Origin: Pseudomonadota bacterium
Lineage (GTDB): Bacteria; Pseudomonadota; Gammaproteobacteria; Steroidobacterales; Steroidobacteraceae
Reading direction: 5' to 3'
Assembly (NCBI GenBank): GCA_023433465.1
Contig: JAEZCR010000210.1
Span: 1 to 13,918, forward strand
DNA length: 13,918 nucleotides
The position numbers and the translations under genes were made by a program. Shown piece after piece: positions 6,202 to 13,904 of the stretch. Position 1 is the first letter of the stretch. Every line of letters begins with the position of its first letter. The notes beneath the pieces are model-generated. The model was given only the letters and a program-made list of their open reading frames with translations. It searched no databases and was not told the DNA's origin.

Positions 6202-6921
6202 ATGGCGGCAGCGGAACAGCAGGTAGTTGGACAGGCGGATCCCGTGGTGGTCAAGCTGCGGGGCGTCGCCAAGCAGTACAAGCGCGGCAGCGAAATCGTG
6301 CCGGTGCTCGAGAAGCTGGACCTCGATCTGCCGCGCGGAGATTTCGTCGCGCTGATGGGACCCTCGGGCTCGGGCAAGACGACGCTGCTGAACCTGATCG
6401 GCGGCCTCGACCGTCCGACGACCGGCAGCATCGACGTCGACGGCGTGTCGATCGACCGCCTGTCGAGCGCGGCGCTCGGCCGCTGGCGCGCGGATCACGT
6501 CGGCTTCGTGTTCCAGATGTACAACCTGCTGCCGGTGCTCACGGCCGAGCGCAACGTCGAACTACCGCTGCTGCTCACGAAACTCGGCCGCGCGGAGCGG
6601 CTCAAGCGAGTGCACACGGCGCTCAAGCTCGTCGGCCTCGCCGAGCGCATGAAACACAAGCCGCGCGAGCTCTCGGGCGGCCAGGAGCAGCGCGTCGGCA
6701 TCGCCCGCGCGATCGTCACGGACCCGACGCTGCTGCTGTGCGACGAGCCCACGGGTGACCTCGACCGCAAGTCGGGCGACGAAGTGCTCGACCTGCTGCA
6801 GGCGCTCAACAAACAACACGGCAAGACCATCGTGATGGTCACGCACGATCCGCATGCCGCGGCGCGCGCGAATCGCGTGTTGCACCTGGAGAAGGGGCGC
6901 CTCGAGCGGGAGGTCAAGTAA
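6202..6921 (+). CDS. ABC transporter ATP-binding protein, MacB/LolD type
   Basis: The product is 239 residues, the usual length for a LolD/MacB-like nucleotide-binding subunit. All motifs are present: Walker A GPSGSGKTT (53-61), Q-loop FVFQMYNLLP (102-111), signature LSGGQEQRVGIAR (157-169), Walker B LLLCDEPTGDLD (177-188) with Glu182, and H-loop VTHD (213-216, His215). It should hydrolyse ATP at the cytoplasmic face to drive the two permeases downstream. The start has a strong GGAGGG eight bases upstream. It lies 34 bases after the adaptor and its stop directly abuts the first permease ATG, so the genes are surely co-transcribed. LolD and MacB ATPases are hard to tell apart by sequence alone; the adaptor partner favours MacAB-like export. 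Confidence 0.95.
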   Translation: MAAAEQQVVGQADPVVVKLRGVAKQYKRGSEIVPVLEKLDLDLPRGDFVALMGPSGSGKTTLLNLIGGLDRPTTGSIDVDGVSIDRLSSAALGRWRADHVGFVFQMYNLLPVLTAERNVELPLLLTKLGRAERLKRVHTALKLVGLAERMKHKPRELSGGQEQRVGIARAIVTDPTLLLCDEPTGDLDRKSGDEVLDLLQALNKQHGKTIVMVTHDPHAAARANRVLHLEKGRLEREVK

Positions 6922-8082
6922 ATGGCCTGGCTGTCGTTCCTCTGGGCGAACCTCACGCGGCGCAAATTGCGCCTGGTGTTCACGCTCGCCTCCATTGTTC
7001 TCGCGTTCCTGATGTTCGCGATGCTCGACGCATTGCGTACATCGCTGACCCAGGCGGTCAATCTCACGGGCGCCGACCGGCTGATCACGATCAGCAAGGT
7101 GTCGATCATCGATTCGTTCCCGGTTTCTCACTACCAGAAGGTCATCGCCGTGCCCGGCGTGAAGGCCGCGGTGCACCTCAACTGGTTCGGCGGCGTCTAC
7201 AAGGACAGCAAGCAGCAGATCCCGGTGTTCCCGCTGAACGTCGACGACTTCTTCAAGGTGTATCCGGAAGTGAAACTCGCGCCGGACGAGCTCGCCGCCT
7301 GGAAGGCGGACCGGCAGGGAATGGTCATCGGCCGTGTGTTGGCCGAAACCTATGGCTGGAAGAAGGGCGATCGCGTGCCGATCAAGTCCTCGATCTTCCG
7401 CAAGGCCAACAACAGCGACACCTGGGAATTCAACATCATCGGCATCTACACGGTGGAGAACAGCGCCGGCTGGGACAACCAGAGCGCGATGTTCCACTAC
7501 GACTATTACAACGAATCGCTGCAGTTCGGCCGGGACCAGATCGGCTGGATGACGGTCAAGGTCGCGGATCCCTCGCAATCCGAGGCGATCGCCAAGCGCA
7601 TCGACGCGCAGTTCGAGAACTCGAGCGACGAAACCAAGACCGCGACGGAGAAAGCGTTCACGAAGCAGTTCCTCGAGCAGATCGGCAACATCGGCAAGAT
7701 CCTGGTGTCCGTGGTGTTTGCGGTGTTCTTCGTGATGCTGCTCGTGACTGCGAACACGATGGCGCTGTCGGTGCGCGAGCGCACCAACGAGATCGGCGTG
7801 CTCAAGACGCTGGGCTTCAGCTCGGGCTCGATCCTGCGCGTGATCGTGGGCGAGGCGGTGCTGCTCACGGTCGTGGGTGGTTTGATCGGCTTCGGACTGG
7901 GATCGCTGCTCGTGTTGGCCCTGCAGCCCACGATGACCAAGTACTTCCCGCTGTTCGAAGTCGCGGACAGCACGCTCATCACGGCGCTCGTGCTCATGGT
8001 CGCGCTCGGTGTCGTCACCGGCCTGTGGCCGGCGGTCACCGCGATGCGGCTCAAGATCGTCGACGCGCTGCGCAGAGGCTGA
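6922..8082 (+). CDS. ABC transporter permease, MacB/FtsX family (first)
   Basis: The product is 386 residues with the MacB/FtsX layout. A first helix (about 17-36) is followed by a long periplasmic domain (about 37-258, MacB-like core), then three helices (about 260-282, 308-334, 352-374). The cytoplasmic coupling region between helices 2 and 3 carries VRERTNEIGVLKTLGFS (284-300), which contacts the ATPase in this family. The ATG follows the ATPase stop with no gap, and GGGAGG lies inside the upstream gene. Unlike MacB, where ATPase and permease are fused, these are separate polypeptides. It probably forms a heterodimer with the next permease. The substrate is unknown. Confidence 0.93.
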   Translation: MAWLSFLWANLTRRKLRLVFTLASIVLAFLMFAMLDALRTSLTQAVNLTGADRLITISKVSIIDSFPVSHYQKVIAVPGVKAAVHLNWFGGVYKDSKQQIPVFPLNVDDFFKVYPEVKLAPDELAAWKADRQGMVIGRVLAETYGWKKGDRVPIKSSIFRKANNSDTWEFNIIGIYTVENSAGWDNQSAMFHYDYYNESLQFGRDQIGWMTVKVADPSQSEAIAKRIDAQFENSSDETKTATEKAFTKQFLEQIGNIGKILVSVVFAVFFVMLLVTANTMALSVRERTNEIGVLKTLGFSSGSILRVIVGEAVLLTVVGGLIGFGLGSLLVLALQPTMTKYFPLFEVADSTLITALVLMVALGVVTGLWPAVTAMRLKIVDALRRG

Positions 8083-8092
8083 GGCAACCCAC

Positions 8093-9292
8093 ATGGCAAA
8101 CACGCTTTCGCAGATTGGCGCCGTGACGGCGATGAACATCCGCAACATCCCGGAGCGCTGGGCGTCCTCGCTCGTCGCGGTGATCGGCATCGCCGGCGTG
8201 ACGCTGGTGCTCATCGCGGTGCTCTCGATCGCCGCGGGCTTCCGGCAGGCGCTGGAATTGTCGGGATCACCCGACGTGGGCGTGATCCTGCGCTCGGGCG
8301 CGACCAACGAGATGAGTTCGGGTTTCGGCCAGGACCAGGTCACCGTCATCGCCGACGCGCCCGGCGTGAAACGCGACAGCAACGGCAAACCCATCGTGTC
8401 CGCCGAGCTCTACGTGCTCGCCGAGGGCAAACTCAAGAACAAGGAAACGGGCGCGAACCTGCCGTTCAGGGGCGTGTCGCCGTCCGCACCCTTGTTGCGC
8501 AAATCATTCAAGATCGACAACGGCCGGATGATGCGCGAGGGCACCAACGAGATCATCGTCGGCAAGGGCGTGGTCTCGAACTACGAGAACATCGACGTGG
8601 GCAAGTCGGTGCGCTGGGGCAATGCGGACTGGGTCATCGTCGGCGTGTTCAGCGACGACGGCGGCATCGCCGAATCCGAAGCCTGGGGCGACGCGCGCCT
8701 GGTGCAGTCGGTCTGGAACCGCGGCACCAGTTTCCAGTCGGTGCGCGTGCGGCTCGCGGACGCATCGGACGCGACGCTCAAGACGTTCAAGGACACGCTC
8801 ACGAAGGATCCACGCGTGCAGGTCGCGATCCAGCGCGAGCCGCAGTTCTACGCCGAGCAGCAGCAGCTCATGTCGACGCTCATCAAGGGCGCGGGATTCG
8901 CGTTCGCGATCATGATGGGCCTCGCGGCCATCCTCGCGGCCGTGAACACCATGCTGAACGCCGTCGCGAGCCGCGTGCGCGAGATCGCGACGCTGCGCGC
9001 GATGGGCTTCGGCGCGGCGCCGGTGGTGTTTTCGGTGCTGATCGAGGCCCTGCTGCTGGGCGCGGCGGGTGGTTTGCTCGGCGGGCTGCTTGCGCTGGTA
9101 TTCTTGAACGGCATGCAGAGCTCGACCATGAACTTCCAGTCGTTCAGCCAGATCACGTATGCGTTCACGGTGACCCCGCAATTGATGATCACGGGAATCG
9201 TGTACGGACTGGTCCTCACGTTCATCGCGGGATTGCTGCCGGGGATTCGCGCGGCGCGACTGCCCATCACGACGGGCTTGCGCGAGTTGTGA
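8093..9292 (+). CDS. ABC transporter permease, MacB/FtsX family (second)
   Basis: The product is 399 residues with the same four-helix topology as the upstream permease: about 26-48, periplasmic 49-263, 265-288, 311-338 and 365-385. The coupling motif SRVREIATLRAMGFG (293-307) corresponds to VRERTNEIGVLKTLGFS in the first. The periplasmic domains differ clearly, so this is a diverged partner rather than a recent duplicate. The start at 8093 has GAGG eight bases upstream and lies 10 bases after the previous stop. An upstream in-frame ATG at 8009 lies inside the first permease gene and is not likely. It overlaps the next gene by four bases (GTGA). The pair resembles LolC/LolE in having two permeases per ATPase, but an HlyD-type adaptor is not part of Lol. 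Confidence 0.93.
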   Translation: MANTLSQIGAVTAMNIRNIPERWASSLVAVIGIAGVTLVLIAVLSIAAGFRQALELSGSPDVGVILRSGATNEMSSGFGQDQVTVIADAPGVKRDSNGKPIVSAELYVLAEGKLKNKETGANLPFRGVSPSAPLLRKSFKIDNGRMMREGTNEIIVGKGVVSNYENIDVGKSVRWGNADWVIVGVFSDDGGIAESEAWGDARLVQSVWNRGTSFQSVRVRLADASDATLKTFKDTLTKDPRVQVAIQREPQFYAEQQQLMSTLIKGAGFAFAIMMGLAAILAAVNTMLNAVASRVREIATLRAMGFGAAPVVFSVLIEALLLGAAGGLLGGLLALVFLNGMQSSTMNFQSFSQITYAFTVTPQLMITGIVYGLVLTFIAGLLPGIRAARLPITTGLREL

Positions 9293-10119
9293 GGTTCTCC
9301 AACGGATCCAGATGGCGGGAGGCGCTGGCATGGGCCGGCGCCTCTTCGTTTGTGTTCGGCCCGCTGGCGGTCGCCCAATCCACGACCGACTGGGCCGACG
9401 TCGAAGGTCGGATCCAGTACGCGTATTACACCAACGACGCGCGCGCGCTCGAGAGCGTGCTGGTGTCGCTGCGACCGAAGCCCGTGGAGGGTGAACACGC
9501 GGACGCGGCGGCGGACGCGGGCTCGCGACATTATTTCAACGCACTGGCGCATTACCGCATCGCGCAGGTGGTGGCCGCGAAGGACCGGTCGCGTGCACGT
9601 GGCGCGATCAACGCCTGCGGTGATGAAACCGACGCCGTCGTGGATGCGCTGCCGAAGGTGCCGGTGGGACTCGACGACTCGCCCGAGGCGCGGCGTCAGC
9701 GCGCCGAGAGTTACACACTCGCGACCGCCTGCACGCTCGCCGGGCGCGAGATGAGCTCATTGCCGCTGCTGGGCGGGCGCATCGGTTCGCGAATCGACGA
9801 GGCGGTCAGACTCGAGCCCAAGAACCCGCGCGTGCGGCTGGTCGAGGCGCTGGCGGCCTATGAACGCGCCGGCAAGGACGCAGCCGCGAAGGCCGCCGCG
9901 GTCGAGAAGCTGCGCGCGGTGACCCAGATGTTCGAAGCGGCGCGCTCGGGTCCTTCGACGACGCCCGAGTGGGGCGCGGCGGATGCCTATGCCTTCCTCG
10001 GTCGTGTGCTGCTCGAACAACGTGACATCGTCGGCGCCCGCGAGGCGCTGGAACGGGCGTTGCTCATTGCGCCCGACTACGCGATGGCGCGGCAGTCGAT
10101 GTCCCAGATCACGCGATGA
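9289..10119 (+). CDS. Exported TPR-like protein of the exporter operon
   Basis: The product is 276 residues and starts with GTG in a GTGA overlap with the second permease stop, which points to translational coupling; there is no good RBS of its own. The N-terminus looks like a signal peptide: charged residues to about 10, a hydrophobic stretch (about 12-27), and a likely cleavage after AVA (27-29). The mature part is helical and Ala-rich. Residues about 228-268 fit a TPR unit (AYAFLGRVLLEQRDIVGARE, then ALERALLIAPDYA), and weaker TPR-like repeats occur earlier (83-96, 167-195). I do not recognise a specific family. Its place as last gene suggests a periplasmic accessory of the transporter, for example a scaffold or substrate-binding helper. 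That is inferred from context only. Confidence 0.8.
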   Translation: MRFSNGSRWREALAWAGASSFVFGPLAVAQSTTDWADVEGRIQYAYYTNDARALESVLVSLRPKPVEGEHADAAADAGSRHYFNALAHYRIAQVVAAKDRSRARGAINACGDETDAVVDALPKVPVGLDDSPEARRQRAESYTLATACTLAGREMSSLPLLGGRIGSRIDEAVRLEPKNPRVRLVEALAAYERAGKDAAAKAAAVEKLRAVTQMFEAARSGPSTTPEWGAADAYAFLGRVLLEQRDIVGAREALERALLIAPDYAMARQSMSQITR

Positions 10120-10162
10120 ATCTCACGCGCTGACACGCGCGCGCCGTACCGACGCCTTCCCG

Positions 10163-10195
10163 GCTTCTCCCGGAATTTCCGTGCCAGGCACCGTC
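10163..10195 (-). repeat. Variant copy of the 35-bp repeat (copy 3)
   Basis: These 33 bases match the arm at 2341-2375 except for AA in place of CT in CCCGG-AA-TTTCCGTG. It is a single copy with no inverted partner within 100 bases. It lies 43 bases after the TPR gene, in the opposite orientation to that gene. It therefore differs from the other copies, which all read in the sense of the gene they follow. Confidence 0.85.
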
Positions 10196-10236
10196 GGAAT
10201 GCCGGCACCATTGGAATGCTGGCACCGCTAGAATGC
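10182..10236. repeat. Tandem 17-18 bp repeat growing out of the variant copy, up to the fadH start
   Basis: Three units follow one another: TGCCAGGCACCGTCGGAA (10182-10199), TGCCGGCACCATTGGAA (10200-10216) and TGCTGGCACCGCTAGAA (10217-10233), then TGC. The first unit is the GCC-GGC core of the 35-base repeat. The ATG candidate of fadH at 10233-10235 falls at the end of unit 3, which bears on the choice of start. The 113-base gap 10120-10232 holds nothing else I can identify. Confidence 0.75.
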
Positions 10237-12263
10237 GCGGGGTGAAGTACCCGCATCTCTTCGCGCCTCTCGATCTCGGGGCTGTCCGGCTCGCGAACCG
10301 CATCGTGATGGGCTCGATGCACACGGGTCTCGAGGACCGGGCGAACGACTTTCCGAAGCTGGCCGAGTATTTCGCGGCGCGTGCGCGCGGCGGCGCGGGG
10401 CTGCTCGTGAGTGGGGGAATCGCACCGAATCGCGCGGGGTGGGCCAAACCATTCGCGGGAAAGCTCTCGTCTTCGCGTGAGGTGCCGCGGCACCGGCTCG
10501 TGACGGATGCCGTGCACGAGGCCGGCGGCAAGATCTGCATGCAGATCCTGCACACGGGCCGCTACGCGTATCACCCGTTCCAGGTGGCGCCGAGCGCGCT
10601 GCGCGCGCCGATCAGCCGTTTCAAGCCGCGCGAGCTCTCGTCCGACGGGGTGCGCGACCAGATCGCGGACTTCGTCGAGTGCGCCGTGCTCGCGCGCGAG
10701 GCCGGATACGACGGCGGCGAGGTGATGGGCTCGGAAGGGTATTTCATCAACGAATTCCTCGCGCCGCGCACCAACCGTCGCACGGACGAGTGGGGCGGAT
10801 CGCTCGAGAACCGCGCGCGCCTCGCGCTCGAGATCGTGCGGCGGACGCGCACGGCGGTCGGGCGCGATTTCATCATCATCTTCCGGATTTCCGGGCTCGA
10901 TCTCGTCGAAGGCGGCGGTACGGGCGCGGAAGTCGAATGGCTCGCGTCGCAGATGGAAGGCGCGGGCGCCAGCATGCTCAACACCGGCATCGGTTGGCAC
11001 GAGGCGCGCATCCCGACGATCGCGGGCATGGTGCCGCGCGGCGCGTTCGGCTGGGTGACGGCGCGCATCAAGGCCGCGACGCGCCTGCCCGTGATCGCGA
11101 CGAACCGGTTCAACGTGGCCGGGGACGCCGAGGCGCTGCTCGCGAGTGGCGGCGCGGACCTGATTTCGATGGCGCGGCCGCTGCTCGCGGACCCGGATCT
11201 GCCGCGCAAGATCGCGGCCGATCGCGAGGACGAGGTGAATACCTGCATCGCGTGCAACCAGGGATGCCTCGACCGTGTATTCGAGAACAAGCGCGCGACG
11301 TGTCTCGTGAATCCGCTGGCCGCGTACGAGACCGAGATCCTGTTGCCGCGGGCGCCGCGCGCGAAACGCGTCGCGGTGATCGGCGCCGGGCCCGCCGGGC
11401 TCGCGTGCGCGACGGCGCTCGGGGAGCGCGGACATCGCGTGACGTTGTTCGAACGCGCGCACGAGATCGGCGGGCAGTTCCGTTACGCGCGCGAGGTGCC
11501 GGGCAAGGAGGATTTCCGCGAGACGCTGCGTTACTTCGCGCGGCGCATCGAGCTCACGGGCGTCGAGCTCAGGCTGAACACCACCGCGGAGCCCGAGGCG
11601 CTGGCCGCGGAGGAGTTCGACGAATACGTCGTCGCGAGCGGCGTCGTCGCGCGAGTGCCGGAGATTCCGGGCATCGGACACCACAAGGTCATCGGTTATC
11701 CGGACCTGTTGTCGGGGGCGAAGACGGCCGGGGCGAGCGTCGCGATCGTGGGCGCGGGCGGGATCGGATTCGACGTCGCGACCTTCCTCACGACGCGGCA
11801 CGTCGACACCGGCGCCGCCGCGGTGGATGAGTACTTCTCCGAATGGGGCATCGATCGCACGATGACCGAGCGCGGCGGCATCCTGCCGCAGAAGCCGGTC
11901 ACGTCGCCGCGCCGCGTCTATCTACTGCAGCGCAAGGCCGCGAAGCTCGGCGCGACGCTCGGCAAGACCACGGGCTGGATTCATCGCACGGCGCTCAGAC
12001 ATCGCGGCGTGGTCATGCGTAATGGCGTGAACTACCAGCGCATCGACGACGAGGGTCTGCACATCACGAGTGAAGCGGGCGCCGAAGTGCTGGAGGTCGA
12101 CAGCGTCATCATCTGCGCGGGACAGGAGTCGGTGAACGGGCTCGCGACTTCGCTCGCGGCATCCGGACGCCCGGTGTACGTGATCGGTGGCGCGTTGCTC
12201 GCGGCCGAGCTCGATGCCGAGCGGGCGATACGTGAAGGCGTTACGCTGGCGGCGAAGATATGA
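10233..12263 (+). CDS. fadH: NADPH-dependent 2,4-dienoyl-CoA reductase
   Basis: The product is 676 residues, against 672 in E. coli FadH, which it follows closely throughout. FadH reduces 2,4-dienoyl-CoA during beta-oxidation of unsaturated fatty acids, passing electrons from NADPH through FAD, a 4Fe-4S cluster and FMN. The N-terminal barrel is old-yellow-enzyme-like (FAPLDLGAVRLANRIVMGSM, 10-29; HTGR 107-110). The catalytic residues correspond to Tyr170 (GSEGYFINEF) and His256 (TGIGWHEAR). The cluster cysteines are C338, C341, C345 and C357. FAD and NADPH sites are GAGPAG (384-389) and GAGGIG (507-512). The start is uncertain: ATG 10233 and GTG 10242 both lack a good RBS. GTG gives MKYPHLFAPLDLG, which matches the E. 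coli start better, and the ATG lies in a tandem repeat. It overlaps the next gene by four bases. Confidence 0.96.
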   Translation: MRGVKYPHLFAPLDLGAVRLANRIVMGSMHTGLEDRANDFPKLAEYFAARARGGAGLLVSGGIAPNRAGWAKPFAGKLSSSREVPRHRLVTDAVHEAGGKICMQILHTGRYAYHPFQVAPSALRAPISRFKPRELSSDGVRDQIADFVECAVLAREAGYDGGEVMGSEGYFINEFLAPRTNRRTDEWGGSLENRARLALEIVRRTRTAVGRDFIIIFRISGLDLVEGGGTGAEVEWLASQMEGAGASMLNTGIGWHEARIPTIAGMVPRGAFGWVTARIKAATRLPVIATNRFNVAGDAEALLASGGADLISMARPLLADPDLPRKIAADREDEVNTCIACNQGCLDRVFENKRATCLVNPLAAYETEILLPRAPRAKRVAVIGAGPAGLACATALGERGHRVTLFERAHEIGGQFRYAREVPGKEDFRETLRYFARRIELTGVELRLNTTAEPEALAAEEFDEYVVASGVVARVPEIPGIGHHKVIGYPDLLSGAKTAGASVAIVGAGGIGFDVATFLTTRHVDTGAAAVDEYFSEWGIDRTMTERGGILPQKPVTSPRRVYLLQRKAAKLGATLGKTTGWIHRTALRHRGVVMRNGVNYQRIDDEGLHITSEAGAEVLEVDSVIICAGQESVNGLATSLAASGRPVYVIGGALLAAELDAERAIREGVTLAAKI

Positions 12264-13066
12264 GCGGATTCGATGGACATCGCGGTGCAGGTCGGAATGG
12301 GGGAAGCCCCCATGTTCAGATGGATCTGCTGGGCGGAGAGCATGGTGGCGAAAATGGGGGCAGCCCCCACGGCCCCCTGATCCGCGTGAGCGCGCGTGCG
12401 CGAAGACTGTCCGTGCGTGTGCATCCGGATGCGCGCGTCGAGGTAGTCGTACCTCCGTGGGCGCGGGCGTCGGACGTGGAGCGATTCCTGTCCGAGCATC
12501 GCGAGTGGATAGAGACGCGCCGCGCCACCGCGCTGCGCAACAAGCCTGCGCCGGAAATCTTTCCGCCGCCGGTGCTGGCATTCGCGGCCACGGGCGAACG
12601 CTGGCGTGTTCACCTGGCGGGCGGAGACGGGCGTGCCTCCATCCGCGAGCTTGGCGGCAACGATTTCGATCGCGTGCTGCGCATCGGGGGATCGCCGGAT
12701 GCGTTGCGCGAAGCGTTGCGTGCCTGGCTGCTGCGCGCCGCGCGTGCGCGCCTCGAGCCGCGCGTGGCCGCGCTGTCGGCGGCCATGGGGATTCCGTTCT
12801 CGAGAGTTTCCATCCGCCGCCAGCGATCGCGCTGGGGCAGTTGTTCGGTGCGGGGTACCATCAGCCTCAATGCCTGCCTGCTGTTCCAGCGGCCCGGCGT
12901 GGTCGACTACCTCATCGTTCACGAGCTCACGCACGTGAAACACATGAATCATTCGGCGCGGTTCTGGGCCGCCGTCGAGCGGCAATGCGCGGACTGGCGT
13001 GCGCTCGATCGGGAGCTCGTGCAGGGCTGGCGCAACGTGCCGCGCTGGGTTTTCTCGGAAGGATGA
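12260..13066 (+). CDS. YgjP-type metal-dependent hydrolase (COG1451, M48-like zincin)
   Basis: The product is 268 residues. The zinc motif is HELTH (221-225), followed by KHMNHSARFW (227-236), where His231 is the likely third ligand. The preceding SRWGSCSVRGTISLN (190-204) is typical of YgjP/DUF45 proteins. The N-terminal beta part begins about 40-65 (RRLSVRVHPDARVEVVVP). YgjP-family proteins are predicted cytoplasmic zinc peptidases of unclear substrate. The ATG overlaps the fadH stop (ATGA), suggesting coupling, with only a weak RBS. Residues 1-40 do not belong to the family: they contain NGGSPH twice (13-18, 32-37), each from a GGGGG/CCCCC hairpin repeat. Alternative starts are ATG 12320 and GTG 12386; the latter would begin close to the natural domain. 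I keep the coupled start with moderate confidence. Confidence 0.85.
   Translation: MSGFDGHRGAGRNGGSPHVQMDLLGGEHGGENGGSPHGPLIRVSARARRLSVRVHPDARVEVVVPPWARASDVERFLSEHREWIETRRATALRNKPAPEIFPPPVLAFAATGERWRVHLAGGDGRASIRELGGNDFDRVLRIGGSPDALREALRAWLLRAARARLEPRVAALSAAMGIPFSRVSIRRQRSRWGSCSVRGTISLNACLLFQRPGVVDYLIVHELTHVKHMNHSARFWAAVERQCADWRALDRELVQGWRNVPRWVFSEG
12297..12370. repeat. Paired G5/C5 hairpin repeats inside the YgjP-like N-terminus
   Basis: ATGGGGGAAGCCCCCAT (12297-12313) is a 7-bp stem with a three-base loop. ATGGGGGCAGCCCCCAC (12354-12370) is a near copy with a 6-bp stem, 57 bases on. The offset is 19 codons, so both are read in the same frame and encode NGGSPH. The ends of the pair are also inverted relative to each other (GCCCCCAT... 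ATGGGGGC). It looks like a small repeat unit inserted between fadH and the hydrolase domain. Confidence 0.75.
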
Positions 13067-13067
13067 A

Positions 13068-13904
13068 ATGGCTGACAAGGTAGATCCGAAGTTCGAAGGC
13101 GTGCACTGGGACCTGGGTGCATCCCAGTCCTATGGCGAGTACCTGCAGCTCGACAAGCTGCTGAACGCGCAGAAGCCGAATTCCATCGAGCAGGACGAGA
13201 TGTTGTTCATCATCGTCCACCAGGTCTCGGAGCTGTGGATGCGGCTGTTCCTGCACGAGCTCGGCGCGGTGTTCGAGTGTGTGCGGCGGGACAACCTGGA
13301 TCCGTCGTTCAAGATGCTCGCGCGCATCTCGCGCCTGCAGGAAGAGCTGCTCGGCGCGTGGAGCGTGCTCTCGACGCTCACGCCGTTCGAATATTCCGCG
13401 TTCCGCAACACACTGGGTCGCTCGTCGGGGTTCCAGTCGGTGCAGTACCGGCTGCTGGAGTTCCAGCTCGGCAACAAGAACCGCGACGTGATCGCCGTGC
13501 ACAAGCGCGATCCGGCGGCGTACGAGCGCCTCGAGCGCGCGCTGCTCGCGCCGTCGATCTACGACGAAGTGCTGCGCTTGCTGTCCCGGCGCGGCTATGG
13601 AATTCCCGAGGAGCTGATCGAGCGCGATTTTTCGCAGCCACACGTGGCTTCGAAGGCCGTGACCGCGGCCTGGCTCGGCGTCTATCACAACGCCGAGAAG
13701 GACTGGGATCTCTACGAGCTCGCCGAACGCCTGACCGACCTCGACCAGAAGTTCCAGTTATGGCGCTTCCATCACCTGAAGACCGTGGAACGCATCATCG
13801 GCTACAAGCCCGGCACCGGCGGCACCGCCGGCGTCTCCTATCTCGCGAAAGCCCTCGAGCTCAAGTTCTTCCCCGAACTCTGGCAAGTCCGCACGTCGAT
13901 GTGA
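13068..13904 (+). CDS. kynA: Tryptophan 2,3-dioxygenase
   Basis: The product is 278 residues, a little shorter than the Xanthomonas enzyme (298), which has a longer C-terminus. It is a cytoplasmic heme enzyme that opens the indole ring of L-tryptophan to N-formylkynurenine, the first step of the kynurenine pathway. The alignment shows all key positions, each four lower than in Xanthomonas: Phe47, His51 (FIIVHQVSELW), Tyr109 and Arg113 (EYSAFRN), the heme ligand His236 (QLWRFHHLKTV) and Thr250 (KPGTGGTAG). The start at 13068 has GGAAGG just upstream and is one base after the previous stop, so it is in the fadH-ygjP run. An ATG at 12999 lies inside the upstream gene and is rejected. kynB and kynU are not in the window. 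The stop overlaps the first base of a 35-bp repeat arm. Confidence 0.97.
   Translation: MADKVDPKFEGVHWDLGASQSYGEYLQLDKLLNAQKPNSIEQDEMLFIIVHQVSELWMRLFLHELGAVFECVRRDNLDPSFKMLARISRLQEELLGAWSVLSTLTPFEYSAFRNTLGRSSGFQSVQYRLLEFQLGNKNRDVIAVHKRDPAAYERLERALLAPSIYDEVLRLLSRRGYGIPEELIERDFSQPHVASKAVTAAWLGVYHNAEKDWDLYELAERLTDLDQKFQLWRFHHLKTVERIIGYKPGTGGTAGVSYLAKALELKFFPELWQVRTSM

Noticed and set aside
6562..8394. 610-codon open frame antisense to the ABC ATPase and permeases
   Set aside because: His/Arg/Asp-rich composition typical of a GC-rich shadow frame; it spans three well-supported genes on the other strand.
10217..10236. TGGCAC followed by GC resembling a sigma-54 -24/-12 promoter before fadH
   Set aside because: The GG-to-GC spacing is 12 bases instead of 10 and the TTGC element is missing; the match comes from the tandem repeat.
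10077..11801. 574-codon open frame antisense to fadH
   Set aside because: Shadow of fadH, whose cofactor and catalytic motifs are intact; no RBS or recognisable motif.
13068..13904. Possible C-terminal truncation of tryptophan 2,3-dioxygenase by the repeat
   Set aside because: It ends FFPELWQVRTSM, after the last conserved block; the extra residues in Xanthomonas are a variable tail, so the enzyme looks complete.
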